Part shown: piece after piece, positions 15,987 to 24,858 of the stretch
Position numbering within the stretch: position 1 is the stretch's first letter
Layout of the letters: each line of letters begins with the position of its first letter
Assembly (NCBI GenBank): GCA_031253835.1
Contig: JAIRVP010000064.1
Coordinates: 62,001 to 126,000, forward strand
DNA from: Burkholderia sp.
GTDB taxonomy: Bacteria > Pseudomonadota > Gammaproteobacteria > Burkholderiales > Burkholderiaceae
Reading direction: 5' to 3'
DNA length: 64,000 nt
Made by a program: the position numbers and the translations under genes
Notes under the pieces: generated by a model
Databases searched by the model: none
Told to the model about the DNA's origin: nothing
What the model saw: the letters and a program-made list of their open reading frames with translations, nothing else

Positions 15987-16427
15987 GTGAGAACCGACAG
16001 CCGTTTGTCGCGCATGCTGCATGCGCTGATCCACATGGACCAGGCCGACGGCCCGCTGACGTCGGAGACGATCGCGACGATGCTGTGCACGAACCCGGTC
16101 GTCGTGCGGCGCCTGCTCGGCGGCCTGCGCGACTGCGGCTACGTGCAGTCGGAGAAAGGGCACGGCGGCGGCTGGGCGCTGAGCGTCGCGCTCGACGACA
16201 TCACGCTGCTCGACGTCTATCGCGCGGTGGGCGAGCCGCCGCTGTTCTCCGACCTGGTGCCCGAGGACGCGCCCGAATGCCTCGTCGAGCAGGCCGTCAA
16301 CGCGCATCTGTCGGCCACGCTGAAGGACGCCGAAGCGTCGCTGCTGGCCCGCTTCGGCGAAGTCACGCTCGGCATGCTGTCGCGCGATTTCGAAGCGAAG
16401 GCGGCCCGGCTGCGCAAGCCGCGCTGA
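15987..16427 (+). CDS. Rrf2-family transcriptional regulator
   Basis: 146 residues from a GTG start preceded by GAGGGGAG. The Rrf2 winged helix reads SRMLHALIHMDQ, TSETIATMLCTNPVVVRRLLGGL, then SEKGHGGGWALS. The C-x(2)-C-x(5)-C cluster of iron-sulfur Rrf2 proteins is not present; only scattered cysteines are seen. It is therefore probably a YwnA/IscR-like regulator that senses by thiol or ligand rather than by an Fe-S cluster. It is divergent from the thioredoxin-reductase-like gene with a perfect inverted repeat between them. A longer ATG-initiated frame would begin before the operator and is less likely. Confidence 0.82.
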   Translation: MRTDSRLSRMLHALIHMDQADGPLTSETIATMLCTNPVVVRRLLGGLRDCGYVQSEKGHGGGWALSVALDDITLLDVYRAVGEPPLFSDLVPEDAPECLVEQAVNAHLSATLKDAEASLLARFGEVTLGMLSRDFEAKAARLRKPR

Positions 16428-16688
16428 CGCGCCGCAGCATCGCGATCGATCGTGCGTGACGTGCGATCGGGCGCGATCCGGCGCGGCTGAAACCGCCGCG
16501 CCGCGATGTTCTGTCCCCCAACTTCTGCCCGGTTCGCCCGCCACAGGGCAAAATACGGGTTTTCCGCACCCGCGAGGGCGCGACCGAATCACGCGCCGGG
16601 CGGCGGCAGTGCGCCATCCGCACGCCGCCGCCCGGCGCCCAGGCAAGAAACGCTCGCCATGTCGCGAGCCCACAGGAGTCCAGACCCC

Positions 16689-17279
16689 ATGCCCGAATCC
16701 AACCTGTCCTTCTTCGGCCGGCTGTCGCTGGCCGTCGGCACGTTCTTCTCCGTGCTCGGCAACCGCGAGTTCGCGGCCGGCGTGCTGCGCGTGCGCGATG
16801 GCGCCCCGGCCCCGGTCGTGCCGACCGCGGCCCCGGCCGCCGCGCCCGTCGCACCGGCGCCCGCACCCGTGAAGGCGCCGGCGCCCGAGCTGCGCGAAGC
16901 GAGCCCGCAGGCCGCGCTGCAACTGCTCGGCCTGCTGCAGCGCGATGCGCGCTTCATCGACTTCGTCGAGGAAGACATCGCCGGCTACGCGGACGCCGAC
17001 ATCGGCGCCGCCGCCCGCCTCGTGCACGACGGCTGCCGCGCCGCGCTGCGCGAACATTTCACGATCGTGCCGGTGCGCGATGAAGCCGAAGGCAGCCGCG
17101 TGACGCTGCCGGCCGGCTTCGACGCGACGGCCGTGCGCGTGACGGGCAACGTGGTCGGCTCCGCGCCGTTCACGGGCACGGTCAGCCATCGCGGCTGGCG
17201 CGTGGCCGACGTGCGCCTGCCGAAGCTGACGGGCAGCCACGACGCCTCGGTGGTCGCACCGGCGGAGGTGGAACTGTGA
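16689..17279 (+). CDS. DUF2760 domain protein
   Basis: 196 residues. It begins MPESNLSFFGRLSLAVGTFF, has an alanine/proline-rich linker (about residues 40-70) and a conserved C-terminal domain with ALQLLGLLQRDARFIDF, DEAEGSRVTLP and HRGWRVADVRLPKL. These are hallmarks of DUF2760. Its stop overlaps the GTG of the first Hsp70 gene by four bases, so the two are coupled. DUF2760 genes commonly sit next to Hsp70-like genes; the biochemical role is unknown, possibly a co-chaperone or substrate adaptor. Confidence 0.85.
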   Translation: MPESNLSFFGRLSLAVGTFFSVLGNREFAAGVLRVRDGAPAPVVPTAAPAAAPVAPAPAPVKAPAPELREASPQAALQLLGLLQRDARFIDFVEEDIAGYADADIGAAARLVHDGCRAALREHFTIVPVRDEAEGSRVTLPAGFDATAVRVTGNVVGSAPFTGTVSHRGWRVADVRLPKLTGSHDASVVAPAEVEL

Positions 17280-19117
17280 GCGATCCGCGCTATTCGATCG
17301 GTATCGACCTCGGGACGACCCACTGCGCGCTGTCGTATGTCGACAGCAGCGCAAGCGACGGCGAAACGATCACGCAGCAGGTGCTGCCGATCGCGCAGCT
17401 GACCGCGCCCGGCGCGCTGGAATCGCGCGACCTGCTGCCGTCGTTCCTCTACCTGCCGCATGAAAGCGAACTGACGCAGGGCGACCTGACGCTGCCGTGG
17501 ACGGCCTCGCGGGCCTTCGCGGTCGGCGAGATGGCGCGCACGCGCGGCGCCGGCACGCCGATCCGCCTCGTGTCGAGCGCGAAGAGCTGGCTGTGCCACC
17601 CGGGCGTCGACCGCCGCGCGGCGATCCTGCCGAGCGATGCGCCGCCGGAAGTGTCGCGCGTGTCGCCGCTGGAAAGCTCGATCCGCTACCTGACGCACCT
17701 GCGCGAAGCGTGGGACCACGCGCATCCCGACGCGCCGTTCGCCGACCAGGACGTGACGGTCACGATCCCCGCGTCGTTCGACCCGGCCGCGCGCGAACTG
17801 ACGGCCGAGGCCGCGCGCGCCGCCGGCTATTCGCGGATGACGCTGCTCGAGGAGCCGCAGGCCGCGCTGTACAGCTGGATCCAGAAGAGCCAGGGCGGCT
17901 GGCGCAAGCAGGTGCAGGTCGGCGACCTGATCCTGTGCGTCGACGTCGGCGGCGGCACGACCGACCTGTCGCTGATCGCGGTGGTCGAGCGCGACGGCAA
18001 TCTCGAGCTGCATCGCGTGGCGGTCGGCGAGCACATCCTGCTCGGCGGCGACAACATGGACCTCGCGCTCGCGCACGTGGTCGCGCGCAAGCTCGCGCAG
18101 CAGGGCACGCAGGCCGATCCGTGGCAACTGCGCGCGCTCACGTACGCGTGCCGCGCCGCGAAGGAGACGCTGCTGACCGACCCGACGGCCGACGCGGTGC
18201 CGCTCGTCGTGCCGAGCCGCGGCTCGAAGCTGATCGGCGGCTCGATCCGCACGGAGCTCACGCGCGCCGAACTCACGCAGACGATTCTCGAAGGCTTCTT
18301 CCCGCAGGTCGACGCAGCCGCGCGCCCGGTGAGCCGTGCGCGGGTCGGCCTGACGCAGCTCGGCCTGCCGTATGCGCAGGACGCGGGCATCACGCGCCAT
18401 CTCGCGGCGTTCCTCGGCCGCCAGGTCGCGGCGCTCGACGCGCTCGAAGGCGTGCAACGCACGCTGCCGCAGGGCGCGACGTTCCTGCATCCGACCGCCG
18501 TGCTGTTCAACGGCGGCGTGTTCAAGTCGACGCTGCTCACGCAGCGCGTGCTCGATACGCTCAACAGCTGGCTGGCCGCCGAAGGCGCGCCGTCCGCGCG
18601 CCTGCTCGAAGGCGCCGATCTCGACCTCGCGGTCGCGCGCGGCGCGGCGTACTACGGCTTCGTGAAGCGCGGCCGTGGCGTGCGCATTCGCGGCGGCACG
18701 GCGCGGGCGTACTACGTCGCGATCGAATCGGCGATGCCCGCGGTGCCGGGGCTCGAACCGCCGGTGCAGGCGCTGTGCGTCGCGCCGTTCGGGATGGAGG
18801 AAGGCTCGGATGCGGCGCTGCCGCCGCAGGAGTTCGGCCTCGTCGTCGGCGAACCGGTGCAGTTCCGCTTCTTCGGTTCGTCGGTGCGCCGCCAGGACCA
18901 GGTCGGCACGCTGCTCGACTACTGGTCGCCGGAAGAGCTGCAGGAGCTGGAAGAAATCCAGGCGACGCTGCCCGCTGAAGGCCGCACGGTCGGCGAAGTC
19001 GTGCCGGTGAAGCTGCATGCGCGCGTGACCGAAGCCGGCACGCTCGAACTCGAGGCGATCCCGAGCGGCACGAACGAGCGCTGGAAGGTCGAGTTCGACG
19101 TGCGCGGCGCCGCCTGA
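17276..19117 (+). CDS. Hsp70-family protein (DnaK-like, first copy)
   Basis: 613 residues with an actin-fold ATPase: phosphate-1 motif IGIDLGTTHCALSYV, LLEEPQAALYSW, phosphate-2 VDVGGGTTDLSLIAV, then GGDNMDLALAHV and FNGGVFKSTLL. It is divergent from canonical DnaK, and after about residue 450 it lacks a recognisable DnaK substrate lid and EEVD-like tail. It starts with a GTG overlapping the DUF2760 stop, and the second Hsp70 gene follows after five bases. It probably forms a chaperone-like ATPase module with its neighbours; the client is unknown. Confidence 0.88.
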   Translation: MSDPRYSIGIDLGTTHCALSYVDSSASDGETITQQVLPIAQLTAPGALESRDLLPSFLYLPHESELTQGDLTLPWTASRAFAVGEMARTRGAGTPIRLVSSAKSWLCHPGVDRRAAILPSDAPPEVSRVSPLESSIRYLTHLREAWDHAHPDAPFADQDVTVTIPASFDPAARELTAEAARAAGYSRMTLLEEPQAALYSWIQKSQGGWRKQVQVGDLILCVDVGGGTTDLSLIAVVERDGNLELHRVAVGEHILLGGDNMDLALAHVVARKLAQQGTQADPWQLRALTYACRAAKETLLTDPTADAVPLVVPSRGSKLIGGSIRTELTRAELTQTILEGFFPQVDAAARPVSRARVGLTQLGLPYAQDAGITRHLAAFLGRQVAALDALEGVQRTLPQGATFLHPTAVLFNGGVFKSTLLTQRVLDTLNSWLAAEGAPSARLLEGADLDLAVARGAAYYGFVKRGRGVRIRGGTARAYYVAIESAMPAVPGLEPPVQALCVAPFGMEEGSDAALPPQEFGLVVGEPVQFRFFGSSVRRQDQVGTLLDYWSPEELQELEEIQATLPAEGRTVGEVVPVKLHARVTEAGTLELEAIPSGTNERWKVEFDVRGAA

Positions 19118-19122
19118 GCGCG

Positions 19123-21867
19123 ATGAAGCGTTATACGGTCGGCATCGACCTCGGCACGAGCAATACGGTCGTCGCGTACGTCGAGGCCGGTTCCGACGCG
19201 ATCCGCGTGTTCGACGTCGAGCAGCTGGTCGGCCCCGGCGCGGTGGCCGCGCAGCCGCTGTTGCCGTCGGTGCGCTATCACCCGGCGGCCGGCGAACTGC
19301 CGCCGGATGCGCTGCGGCTGCCGTGGGCGGCCGATGCCAAGGCGAACGCCGCCGGTGCGCCGCCGGCCGTGATCGGCCGCTACGCACGCACGCTCGGCGC
19401 GCAGGTGCCGGGCCGGCTCGTGTCGAGCGCGAAGAGCTGGCTGTCGCACGCGGCGGTCGACCGGCTCGCGGCGATCCTGCCGTGGGGCGCGGCCGACGGC
19501 GTCGACAAGGTGTCGCCGGTCGATGCGAGCGCGAGCTATCTCGCGCATGTGCGCGATGCGTGGAACGCGCGCTTTCCCGATGCGCCGCTCGCGAAGCAGG
19601 ACGTGATCCTGACGGTGCCCGCGTCGTTCGACGACGGCGCGCGCGCATTGACGGTCGAGGCCGCGCGGCGCGCGAAGCTGCCCGCGCTGCGGCTGCTGGA
19701 AGAGCCGCAGGCCGCGTTCTACGACTGGTTGTACGGCCAGCGCGACACGCTGCGCGACACGTTCGCCGCCGCGCGGCGCGTGCTGATCTGCGACGTCGGC
19801 GGCGGCACGACCGACCTCACGCTCGTCGATGTCGCGCCGGGCGACGACGGCGAGCCCACCTTTACGCGCGTCGGCGTCGGCAATCACCTGATGCTCGGCG
19901 GCGACAACATGGACCTCGCGCTCGCGCGCCTGGTCGAGACGCGGCTGACCGAGCCCGGCACGCGGCTGTCGGCCGCGAGCCTGTCGCAGCTCGTCGAGCG
20001 CTGCCGCGCGGCAAAGGAGCGGCTGCTCGGCGACGATGCACCGGCGTCCGTCACCGTCACGCTGCTCGGCGCGGGCAGCAAGCTCGTCGGCGGCGCGCGC
20101 TCGGCCGAGCTGACGCGGCAGGAAGTCGAGCAGATCGTCGTCGACGGGTTCTTTCCGCAGGTCGATGCCGGCGAGCTGCCGCGCCGTGCGCGTGCGGCGA
20201 TCGTCGAATTCGGCTTGCCGTATGCGAGCGACGCGGCCGTCACGCGGCACGTCGCCGCGTTCCTGAATCGTCATGCGGAAGGCCCGCTGCCCGACACGCT
20301 GCTGCTCAACGGCGGCGTGTTCCGCGCGGGCGCGCTCGCCGGCCGGCTCGCGCAGACGCTCGGCGAGTGGCGCGGCGCACCGCTCGACGTGCTGCACAAC
20401 GCGCATCCGGATGTGGCCGTCGCGCGCGGCGCGGTTGCGTACGGGCTTGCGCGAGCGGGGCATGCGCCGCGTATCGGCGGCGGCTCCGCGCGCAGCTATT
20501 TCCTCGTGCTCGACGACGGCGCGGCCGATTCGGCCGCGCGCGGCGTCTGCCTGCTGCCGCGCGGTGCGGAAGAGGGCCGCGAGATCCGGCTCGACGATCG
20601 CACGTTCGCGCTGCAACTCGGGCAGCCGGTGCGTTTCCACCTCGTGTCGACGGTGGCCGAGACGAAATATCAACCCGGCGATCTCGTCGATCTCGACGGC
20701 GGCGATTTCGTGCGGCTGCCGCCGATCGCGACGGTTGTCGATGCGAAGGCGGGCAGCGACGCACGCGAAACGCCGGTGAAGCTCACCGCGTCGCTGACCG
20801 AGGTCGGCACGCTCGAAATGCACTGCATCGCGACCGACGACGCGGCACGCCGCTGGCGGCTCGAATTCCAGTTGCGCGGCGATGCGCCGGTTCAAGGCGA
20901 CGATGCGGCGCCCGCGCGGCACCCGCGGCTCGACCAGGCGATCGAGCTGATCGAGCGCTCGTTCGGCAGCAAGGCCGCCGGCGTGACGCCGAAGGACACG
21001 CGCCGGTTGCGCGCGCAACTCGAACAGGTGCTTGGTGCACGCGAGGACTGGGACGTTGCGCTCGCGCGCGAACTGTTCGACGCGTTGCTTGCACGCGCAC
21101 GGCGCCGGCGCCGCTCGGCCGATCACGAGCGCGCGTGGCTGAACCTCGCCGGTTACTGCCTGCGCCCGGGCTTCGGTCATCCGCTCGATGCATGGCGCAT
21201 CGAGCAGCTGTGGCCGCTGTTCGACGACGGCATTCAATACGTGACCGACGGACAGGTGTGGTCCGAGTGGTGGACGCTGTGGCGGCGCGTGGCCGGCGGC
21301 CTCGACGACGACGCGCAGACACAGGTGCGCGACGCGATCGCGTTCCTCGAACCGTCCGACGACAAGCGCCGCAAGCTGCCGTTCGATCCGGGCAAGGTCG
21401 GGCCGGCCGACATGACAAGGCTGTCCGCGTCGCTCGAACGGCTGCCCGTCGAGCGCAAGGTCGAACTGGCCGAGCGCCTGATCGTGCAATTGCAGAAGCC
21501 GGCCGAGCGCACGTTGTGTGCGTGGGCACTCGGGCGCATCGGTGCGCGCCGGCCGTTCTACGGCAGCGCGCACAGTGTCGTGCCGGCGGAAGTCGCCACC
21601 GGCTGGCTCGAGGCGCTGTTCGCGCTCGACTGGAAGCAGGTCGAGCCGGCCGCGTTCGCGGCTGCGCAGATTGCGCGGATGACCGGCGATCGTTCGCGCG
21701 ATCTGACGGACGATACGCGCGAGGCCGTCATCAAGCGCCTGTCGGCCGCGAATGCATCGGCGGCGTGGATCGACATGGTGCGTGAAGCGATTGCGTTCGA
21801 CGAAGCCGACACGGTGCGCGTGTTCGGCGAAACACTGCCGGCCGGGCTGAAGCTGCTGGCCGGTTGA
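19123..21867 (+). CDS. Hsp70-family protein with C-terminal DUF3731-like extension (second copy)
   Basis: 914 residues. The N-terminal ATPase mirrors the first copy (VGIDLGTSNTVVAYV, LLEEPQAAFYDWL, CDVGGGTTDLTLVDV, GGDNMDLALARL, LNGGVFRAGAL). From about residue 600 a 300-residue helical extension follows (for example ERAWLNLAGYCLRPGFGHP and WSEWWTLWRRVAGGL), which I associate with DUF3731. The ATP-binding residues look intact in both copies. The two proteins are clearly paralogous yet unequal in size, which suggests a heteromeric pair. Convergent with ctlX. Confidence 0.87.
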   Translation: MKRYTVGIDLGTSNTVVAYVEAGSDAIRVFDVEQLVGPGAVAAQPLLPSVRYHPAAGELPPDALRLPWAADAKANAAGAPPAVIGRYARTLGAQVPGRLVSSAKSWLSHAAVDRLAAILPWGAADGVDKVSPVDASASYLAHVRDAWNARFPDAPLAKQDVILTVPASFDDGARALTVEAARRAKLPALRLLEEPQAAFYDWLYGQRDTLRDTFAAARRVLICDVGGGTTDLTLVDVAPGDDGEPTFTRVGVGNHLMLGGDNMDLALARLVETRLTEPGTRLSAASLSQLVERCRAAKERLLGDDAPASVTVTLLGAGSKLVGGARSAELTRQEVEQIVVDGFFPQVDAGELPRRARAAIVEFGLPYASDAAVTRHVAAFLNRHAEGPLPDTLLLNGGVFRAGALAGRLAQTLGEWRGAPLDVLHNAHPDVAVARGAVAYGLARAGHAPRIGGGSARSYFLVLDDGAADSAARGVCLLPRGAEEGREIRLDDRTFALQLGQPVRFHLVSTVAETKYQPGDLVDLDGGDFVRLPPIATVVDAKAGSDARETPVKLTASLTEVGTLEMHCIATDDAARRWRLEFQLRGDAPVQGDDAAPARHPRLDQAIELIERSFGSKAAGVTPKDTRRLRAQLEQVLGAREDWDVALARELFDALLARARRRRRSADHERAWLNLAGYCLRPGFGHPLDAWRIEQLWPLFDDGIQYVTDGQVWSEWWTLWRRVAGGLDDDAQTQVRDAIAFLEPSDDKRRKLPFDPGKVGPADMTRLSASLERLPVERKVELAERLIVQLQKPAERTLCAWALGRIGARRPFYGSAHSVVPAEVATGWLEALFALDWKQVEPAAFAAAQIARMTGDRSRDLTDDTREAVIKRLSAANASAAWIDMVREAIAFDEADTVRVFGETLPAGLKLLAG

Positions 21868-21877
21868 TCGACGTTCG

Positions 21878-21912
21878 GGATGCTCCGGCCTCGTTCGCAG
21901 GTCGAAGCATCC
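21878..21912. terminator. Weak hairpin between convergent genes
   Basis: GGATGCT (21878-21884) and AGCATCC (21906-21912) form a 7-bp stem with a long loop, ten bases after the Hsp70 stop and before the stop of the facing ctlX gene. There is no U-run; a weak candidate. Confidence 0.25.
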
Positions 21913-21952
21913 GGTTGCATCGGCCGTCACGCGTGGCCGACGCCCGTTCCCT

Positions 21953-22954
21953 TCAGGCGTGCGATACCGCTTCGCGCTGCCGTTCCACCGATCCGATTTC
22001 CGACGCATCGTGCGCCACGTGACGCCGCGCGAGATGAATCCCCGCGAGCATGCAGCGTACCGACCCGCCGGCCAGCTCGATCGTCGGCACGTCGAGCGGC
22101 AACAGCCGCGCGGAGCGTTCGATCACGGTGCGCTGGTCGCGCGTGAGGCAATCGAACGCGCGCCGCGACAGCGCGAGCACGCGGCCGTCCTTGCCCGACA
22201 ATTCCAGCGTATTCCCCGCGAAATTCTCGATTTGCGATTGATCGAGCGCGATTACCGCACGCCCCGTTTCGGTCAGGCGTTGCGCGATTTCGCCGCGGCG
22301 CCGGCTGTCGGCGATCAGGTCGAGGCCGACCATCGCGAACTCGGTCGCGACGCTCATCATCACGTTCGTGTGATAGATCGGCCGCCCGTTCGCATCGGCC
22401 GTATCGAAGCAGATCGGCTCGAAATTGAAGTTCGTGCAGAAGCGTTCGAGCGCGACCGGATCGGCGCGGCGCGAACGCGCGGTGTACGCGATCCGCGCGA
22501 CGTGGTCGAGCACCATCGCGCCGGTGCCTTCGAGGAACACGTCGTCGTATTCGAGGCCCGAGTAGTCGATCACGTCCTGCACGCGATATTCGGCCTTCAG
22601 CATCTCGATCACGTCCGCGCGCCGCTCGCGGCGGCGGTTTGCGCTCGCCATCGGAAACAGCGCGACATGGCCGCCCGGATGCGTCGAGAACCAGTTGTTC
22701 GGGAACACGGAGTCGGGCGTGTCGCGCTCGCCGTGATCGTCGAACACGTGCACGCGCACGCCGGCATCGGCGAGCGTCTGCGCGGCGGCCGTGACTTCGT
22801 CGCGCGCGGCGGCCGATACCGATGATGTGTCGCCCGCGCCGTTGCCGGCCGTGCGCTGAAACGCGTTGTCGGCCGCGGTCTGCGGGTTCGGCAGGAAGCG
22901 GTGCGGCCGGATCATCACGACGGCGGCCGGCGCCTGGATCGATACGAGATTCAT
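21953..22954 (-). CDS. ctlX: Citrulline/dimethylarginine hydrolase family protein (CtlX-like)
   Basis: 333 residues with the guanidino-modifying pentein fold. Landmarks: RPHRFLPNPQTAADNAFQ at the start, DSVFPNNWFSTH (Asp81, Asn86 region), FLEGTGAMVLD, PIYHTNVMM (catalytic His195) and GGSVRCMLAGIHL (nucleophile Cys301). Members of this group hydrolyse citrulline (CtlX) or dimethylarginine; citrulline hydrolysis gives ornithine, CO2 and ammonia. The co-directional upstream gene is an ornithine cyclodeaminase, the step expected next, which favours the citrulline reading. The ATG giving MNLVSIQAPA is chosen over a long spurious extension. Confidence 0.82.
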   Translation of the reverse strand: MNLVSIQAPAAVVMIRPHRFLPNPQTAADNAFQRTAGNGAGDTSSVSAAARDEVTAAAQTLADAGVRVHVFDDHGERDTPDSVFPNNWFSTHPGGHVALFPMASANRRRERRADVIEMLKAEYRVQDVIDYSGLEYDDVFLEGTGAMVLDHVARIAYTARSRRADPVALERFCTNFNFEPICFDTADANGRPIYHTNVMMSVATEFAMVGLDLIADSRRRGEIAQRLTETGRAVIALDQSQIENFAGNTLELSGKDGRVLALSRRAFDCLTRDQRTVIERSARLLPLDVPTIELAGGSVRCMLAGIHLARRHVAHDASEIGSVERQREAVSHA

Positions 22955-23013
22955 GGAAGGCAGGAGCGAAGGGCAGGAAAGCGGGCGGCGCGCAGGCCGC
23001 CCGCGGATGACGG

Positions 23014-24093
23014 TCAGCGCGCGAACGCGGCGACGGCTTCGGTCACGAACGCCGCGTGACCCTGCGCGATCGCAGCCGGGTCGTCGATCAGCGCGAACAG
23101 GTTCTTCGGGTCGACGGCCGGCGGAATCAGCGCGATCTCGACGCCCGCGTTGTGCTGCTGCGCAAGCGCGTACAGGTAGCGCAGCGCCGAGTAGTCCTCG
23201 AGCGCAAAGCCGACCGAATCGAACACGGTGACTTCGTCCGCGCGTTCGCGGCCGGTCGTCTCGCGCTGCAGCACGCGCCACAGCTCGGTGACGGGGAAGT
23301 CGGCCGGCATCTGCTGGATCTCGCCCTCGATGCGCGACTGCGGCTCGAACTCGACGAACACGCGGCCGGCGTGCAGCACGCCCGCTTCAAGTTCGGTCTT
23401 GCCGGGGCAATCGCCGCCCACGGCGTTCAGGTGCATGCCGGGCTCGATCATGTCGGCCGTGACGATCGTCGCGTACGCCTTGTCGGCGGTGACGGTCGTC
23501 ACGATGTCGGCGCCGCGCACGGCGTCGGCGGTCGATGCGGCGCGCACGACGCGCAGATCCGGATACGCGGCGAGGTTCTGCACGAGCTTGTCGGTCGCGA
23601 GTGGATCGACGTCGAACACGCGGATTTCGTCGATACCGAGCAACGTGTGGAACGCGATCGCCTGGAATTCGCTCTGCGCGCCGTTGCCGATCAGCGCCAT
23701 CTTGCGCGAATCGGGGCGCGCGAGCAGCTGGGCGGCGAGCACCGACGTGGCGGCCGTGCGCAGTGCGGTGGTGAGCGTGAGTTCGGCAAGCAGCAGCGGG
23801 TAGCCGGTATCGACTTCGGCGAGCGCGCCGAAGGCCATCACCGTGTGCATGCCGCGCGCCGCGTTGACGGGGTGGCCGTTCACGTACTTGAACGCGAACA
23901 GCGACGCGTTCGCGACGGGCATCAGTTCGATCACGCCGTCGCGCGAATGGCAGGCGACGCGCGGCGACTTGTCGAAATCGGCCCAGTGCAGGTAATCGGC
24001 GCGCAGCGTGTCGACGAGTTCGCGCAGGAACGTCGTCACGCCGGTTTTGGCGATCAGGCGGGCGGTGGCGGGAACGTCGAGGAAGCGGGTCAT
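23014..24093 (-). CDS. ocd: Ornithine cyclodeaminase
   Basis: 359 residues, matching bacterial ornithine cyclodeaminase. Visible landmarks: VACHSRDGVIELMPVAN, FKYVNGHP, MALIGNGAQSEFQAIAF (NAD-binding), NAVGGDCPGKTEL (ornithine-binding Asp) and FDSVGFALEDYSALRYLY. The enzyme converts L-ornithine to L-proline and ammonia with NAD as a bound cofactor. It precedes ctlX by 59 bases, so the pair should turn citrulline into proline. A divergent Lrp/AsnC regulator across about 295 bases is the likely controller. Confidence 0.88.
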   Translation of the reverse strand: MTRFLDVPATARLIAKTGVTTFLRELVDTLRADYLHWADFDKSPRVACHSRDGVIELMPVANASLFAFKYVNGHPVNAARGMHTVMAFGALAEVDTGYPLLLAELTLTTALRTAATSVLAAQLLARPDSRKMALIGNGAQSEFQAIAFHTLLGIDEIRVFDVDPLATDKLVQNLAAYPDLRVVRAASTADAVRGADIVTTVTADKAYATIVTADMIEPGMHLNAVGGDCPGKTELEAGVLHAGRVFVEFEPQSRIEGEIQQMPADFPVTELWRVLQRETTGRERADEVTVFDSVGFALEDYSALRYLYALAQQHNAGVEIALIPPAVDPKNLFALIDDPAAIAQGHAAFVTEAVAAFAR

Positions 24094-24281
24094 CGGTCTG
24101 TCTCCATATTCAGTGCCGGTACGGGTGTCCTGGCGTTCTGGTCGACCGGGCGGTGCTTCGGCGCGGGCCGTGGGCTTCCTGAAAAGCCTGGCGCGGCGCG
24201 TTCGGCCGGTCGATGGAGTCATTATTTCCGTGAGTCGAGCCAACAAAAAGACAGCAAAAGTGGCAGATTTCTCGATAGACT

Positions 24282-24294
24282 TGGCAAATTGCCA
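24282..24294. promoter_or_regulatory. Palindrome TGGCAA-A-TTGCCA in the ocd/Lrp divergent region
   Basis: A perfect 6-1-6 palindrome lies in the AT-rich half of the 295-base divergent region, flanked by further TGGCA-like half-sites (near 24261 and 24302). Lrp/AsnC proteins bind arrays of such degenerate palindromes. The remainder of the region shows no ORF with coding character. Confidence 0.5.
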
Positions 24295-24388
24295 GCCCAT
24301 TCCGGCAGTTTGACCGGTTTGCGCTGGCCGGAATGCGCAGCCTCCGGCACGCTGGCGGCCGGCTCACGCTCAACAGGAAGGCCCGTTC

Positions 24389-24820
24389 ATGATCACGCTC
24401 GACGACGTCGACCGGCAGCTCATCGCGCTGCTGCGCGACAACGCACGATTGCCCGTCGTCGCGCTGGCGAAGGAACTACGCGTCGCGCGTGCGACCGTAC
24501 AGAACCGTCTGACGCGGCTGGAGAAAAACGGCGTGATCGTCGGCTATACGGTGCGGCTCAAGCCGGCGGCCGAACGGCACCGGATCCGCGCGCTGATGTC
24601 GATCGCGGTGCAGGGCAATCGCGGCGCGGAGGTCGTGAAGGTGCTGCGTGGGCATCCGAACGTCGCGTCGATCCACAGCACGAACGGGCGCTGGGATCTC
24701 GTCGCCGAGCTGCATGCCGATTCGCTCGAGCACTTCGATCGTGTGCTCGGCGCGATCCGGCTGATCGACGGGATCGCGAATACCGAGACGAGTATCCTGC
24801 TGTCGACGCACAAGGCGTAG
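24389..24820 (+). CDS. Lrp/AsnC-family transcriptional regulator
   Basis: 143 residues: an N-terminal helix-turn-helix (LDDVDRQLIALLRDNARLP, VARATVQNRLTRLEK) and the RAM ligand-binding domain (MSIAVQGNRGAEVVKVL, STNGRWDLVAELHAD, ETSILLSTH). It is divergent from ocd-ctlX and most likely an amino-acid-responsive activator of those genes, as with PutR or OrfR-type regulators. The effector could be ornithine, citrulline or arginine; the sequence does not say which. Confidence 0.88.
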   Translation: MITLDDVDRQLIALLRDNARLPVVALAKELRVARATVQNRLTRLEKNGVIVGYTVRLKPAAERHRIRALMSIAVQGNRGAEVVKVLRGHPNVASIHSTNGRWDLVAELHADSLEHFDRVLGAIRLIDGIANTETSILLSTHKA

Positions 24821-24838
24821 CGCGGGCGGGGGCCCGCG
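24821..24838. terminator. Hairpin between the Lrp gene and the convergent CMD operon
   Basis: CGCGGGC-GGGG-GCCCGCG begins at the base after the Lrp stop codon and is followed by TT. The 7-bp, all-GC stem sits between convergent genes. A likely terminator for the Lrp transcript despite the short U-run. Confidence 0.5.
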
Positions 24839-24858
24839 TTACGCTCCGTTCCGTGCGG

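Noticed and set aside
16428..16688. Heat-shock (sigma-32) promoter for the DUF2760/Hsp70 operon
   Set aside because: No CTTGAAA-like and CCCCAT-like pair at proper spacing could be found in this gap.
18919..22008. A 1029-codon open frame antisense to the Hsp70 genes
   Set aside because: Arg/Ala-rich, low-complexity composition typical of the antisense frame in GC-rich DNA; the plus-strand Hsp70 reading has clear motifs.
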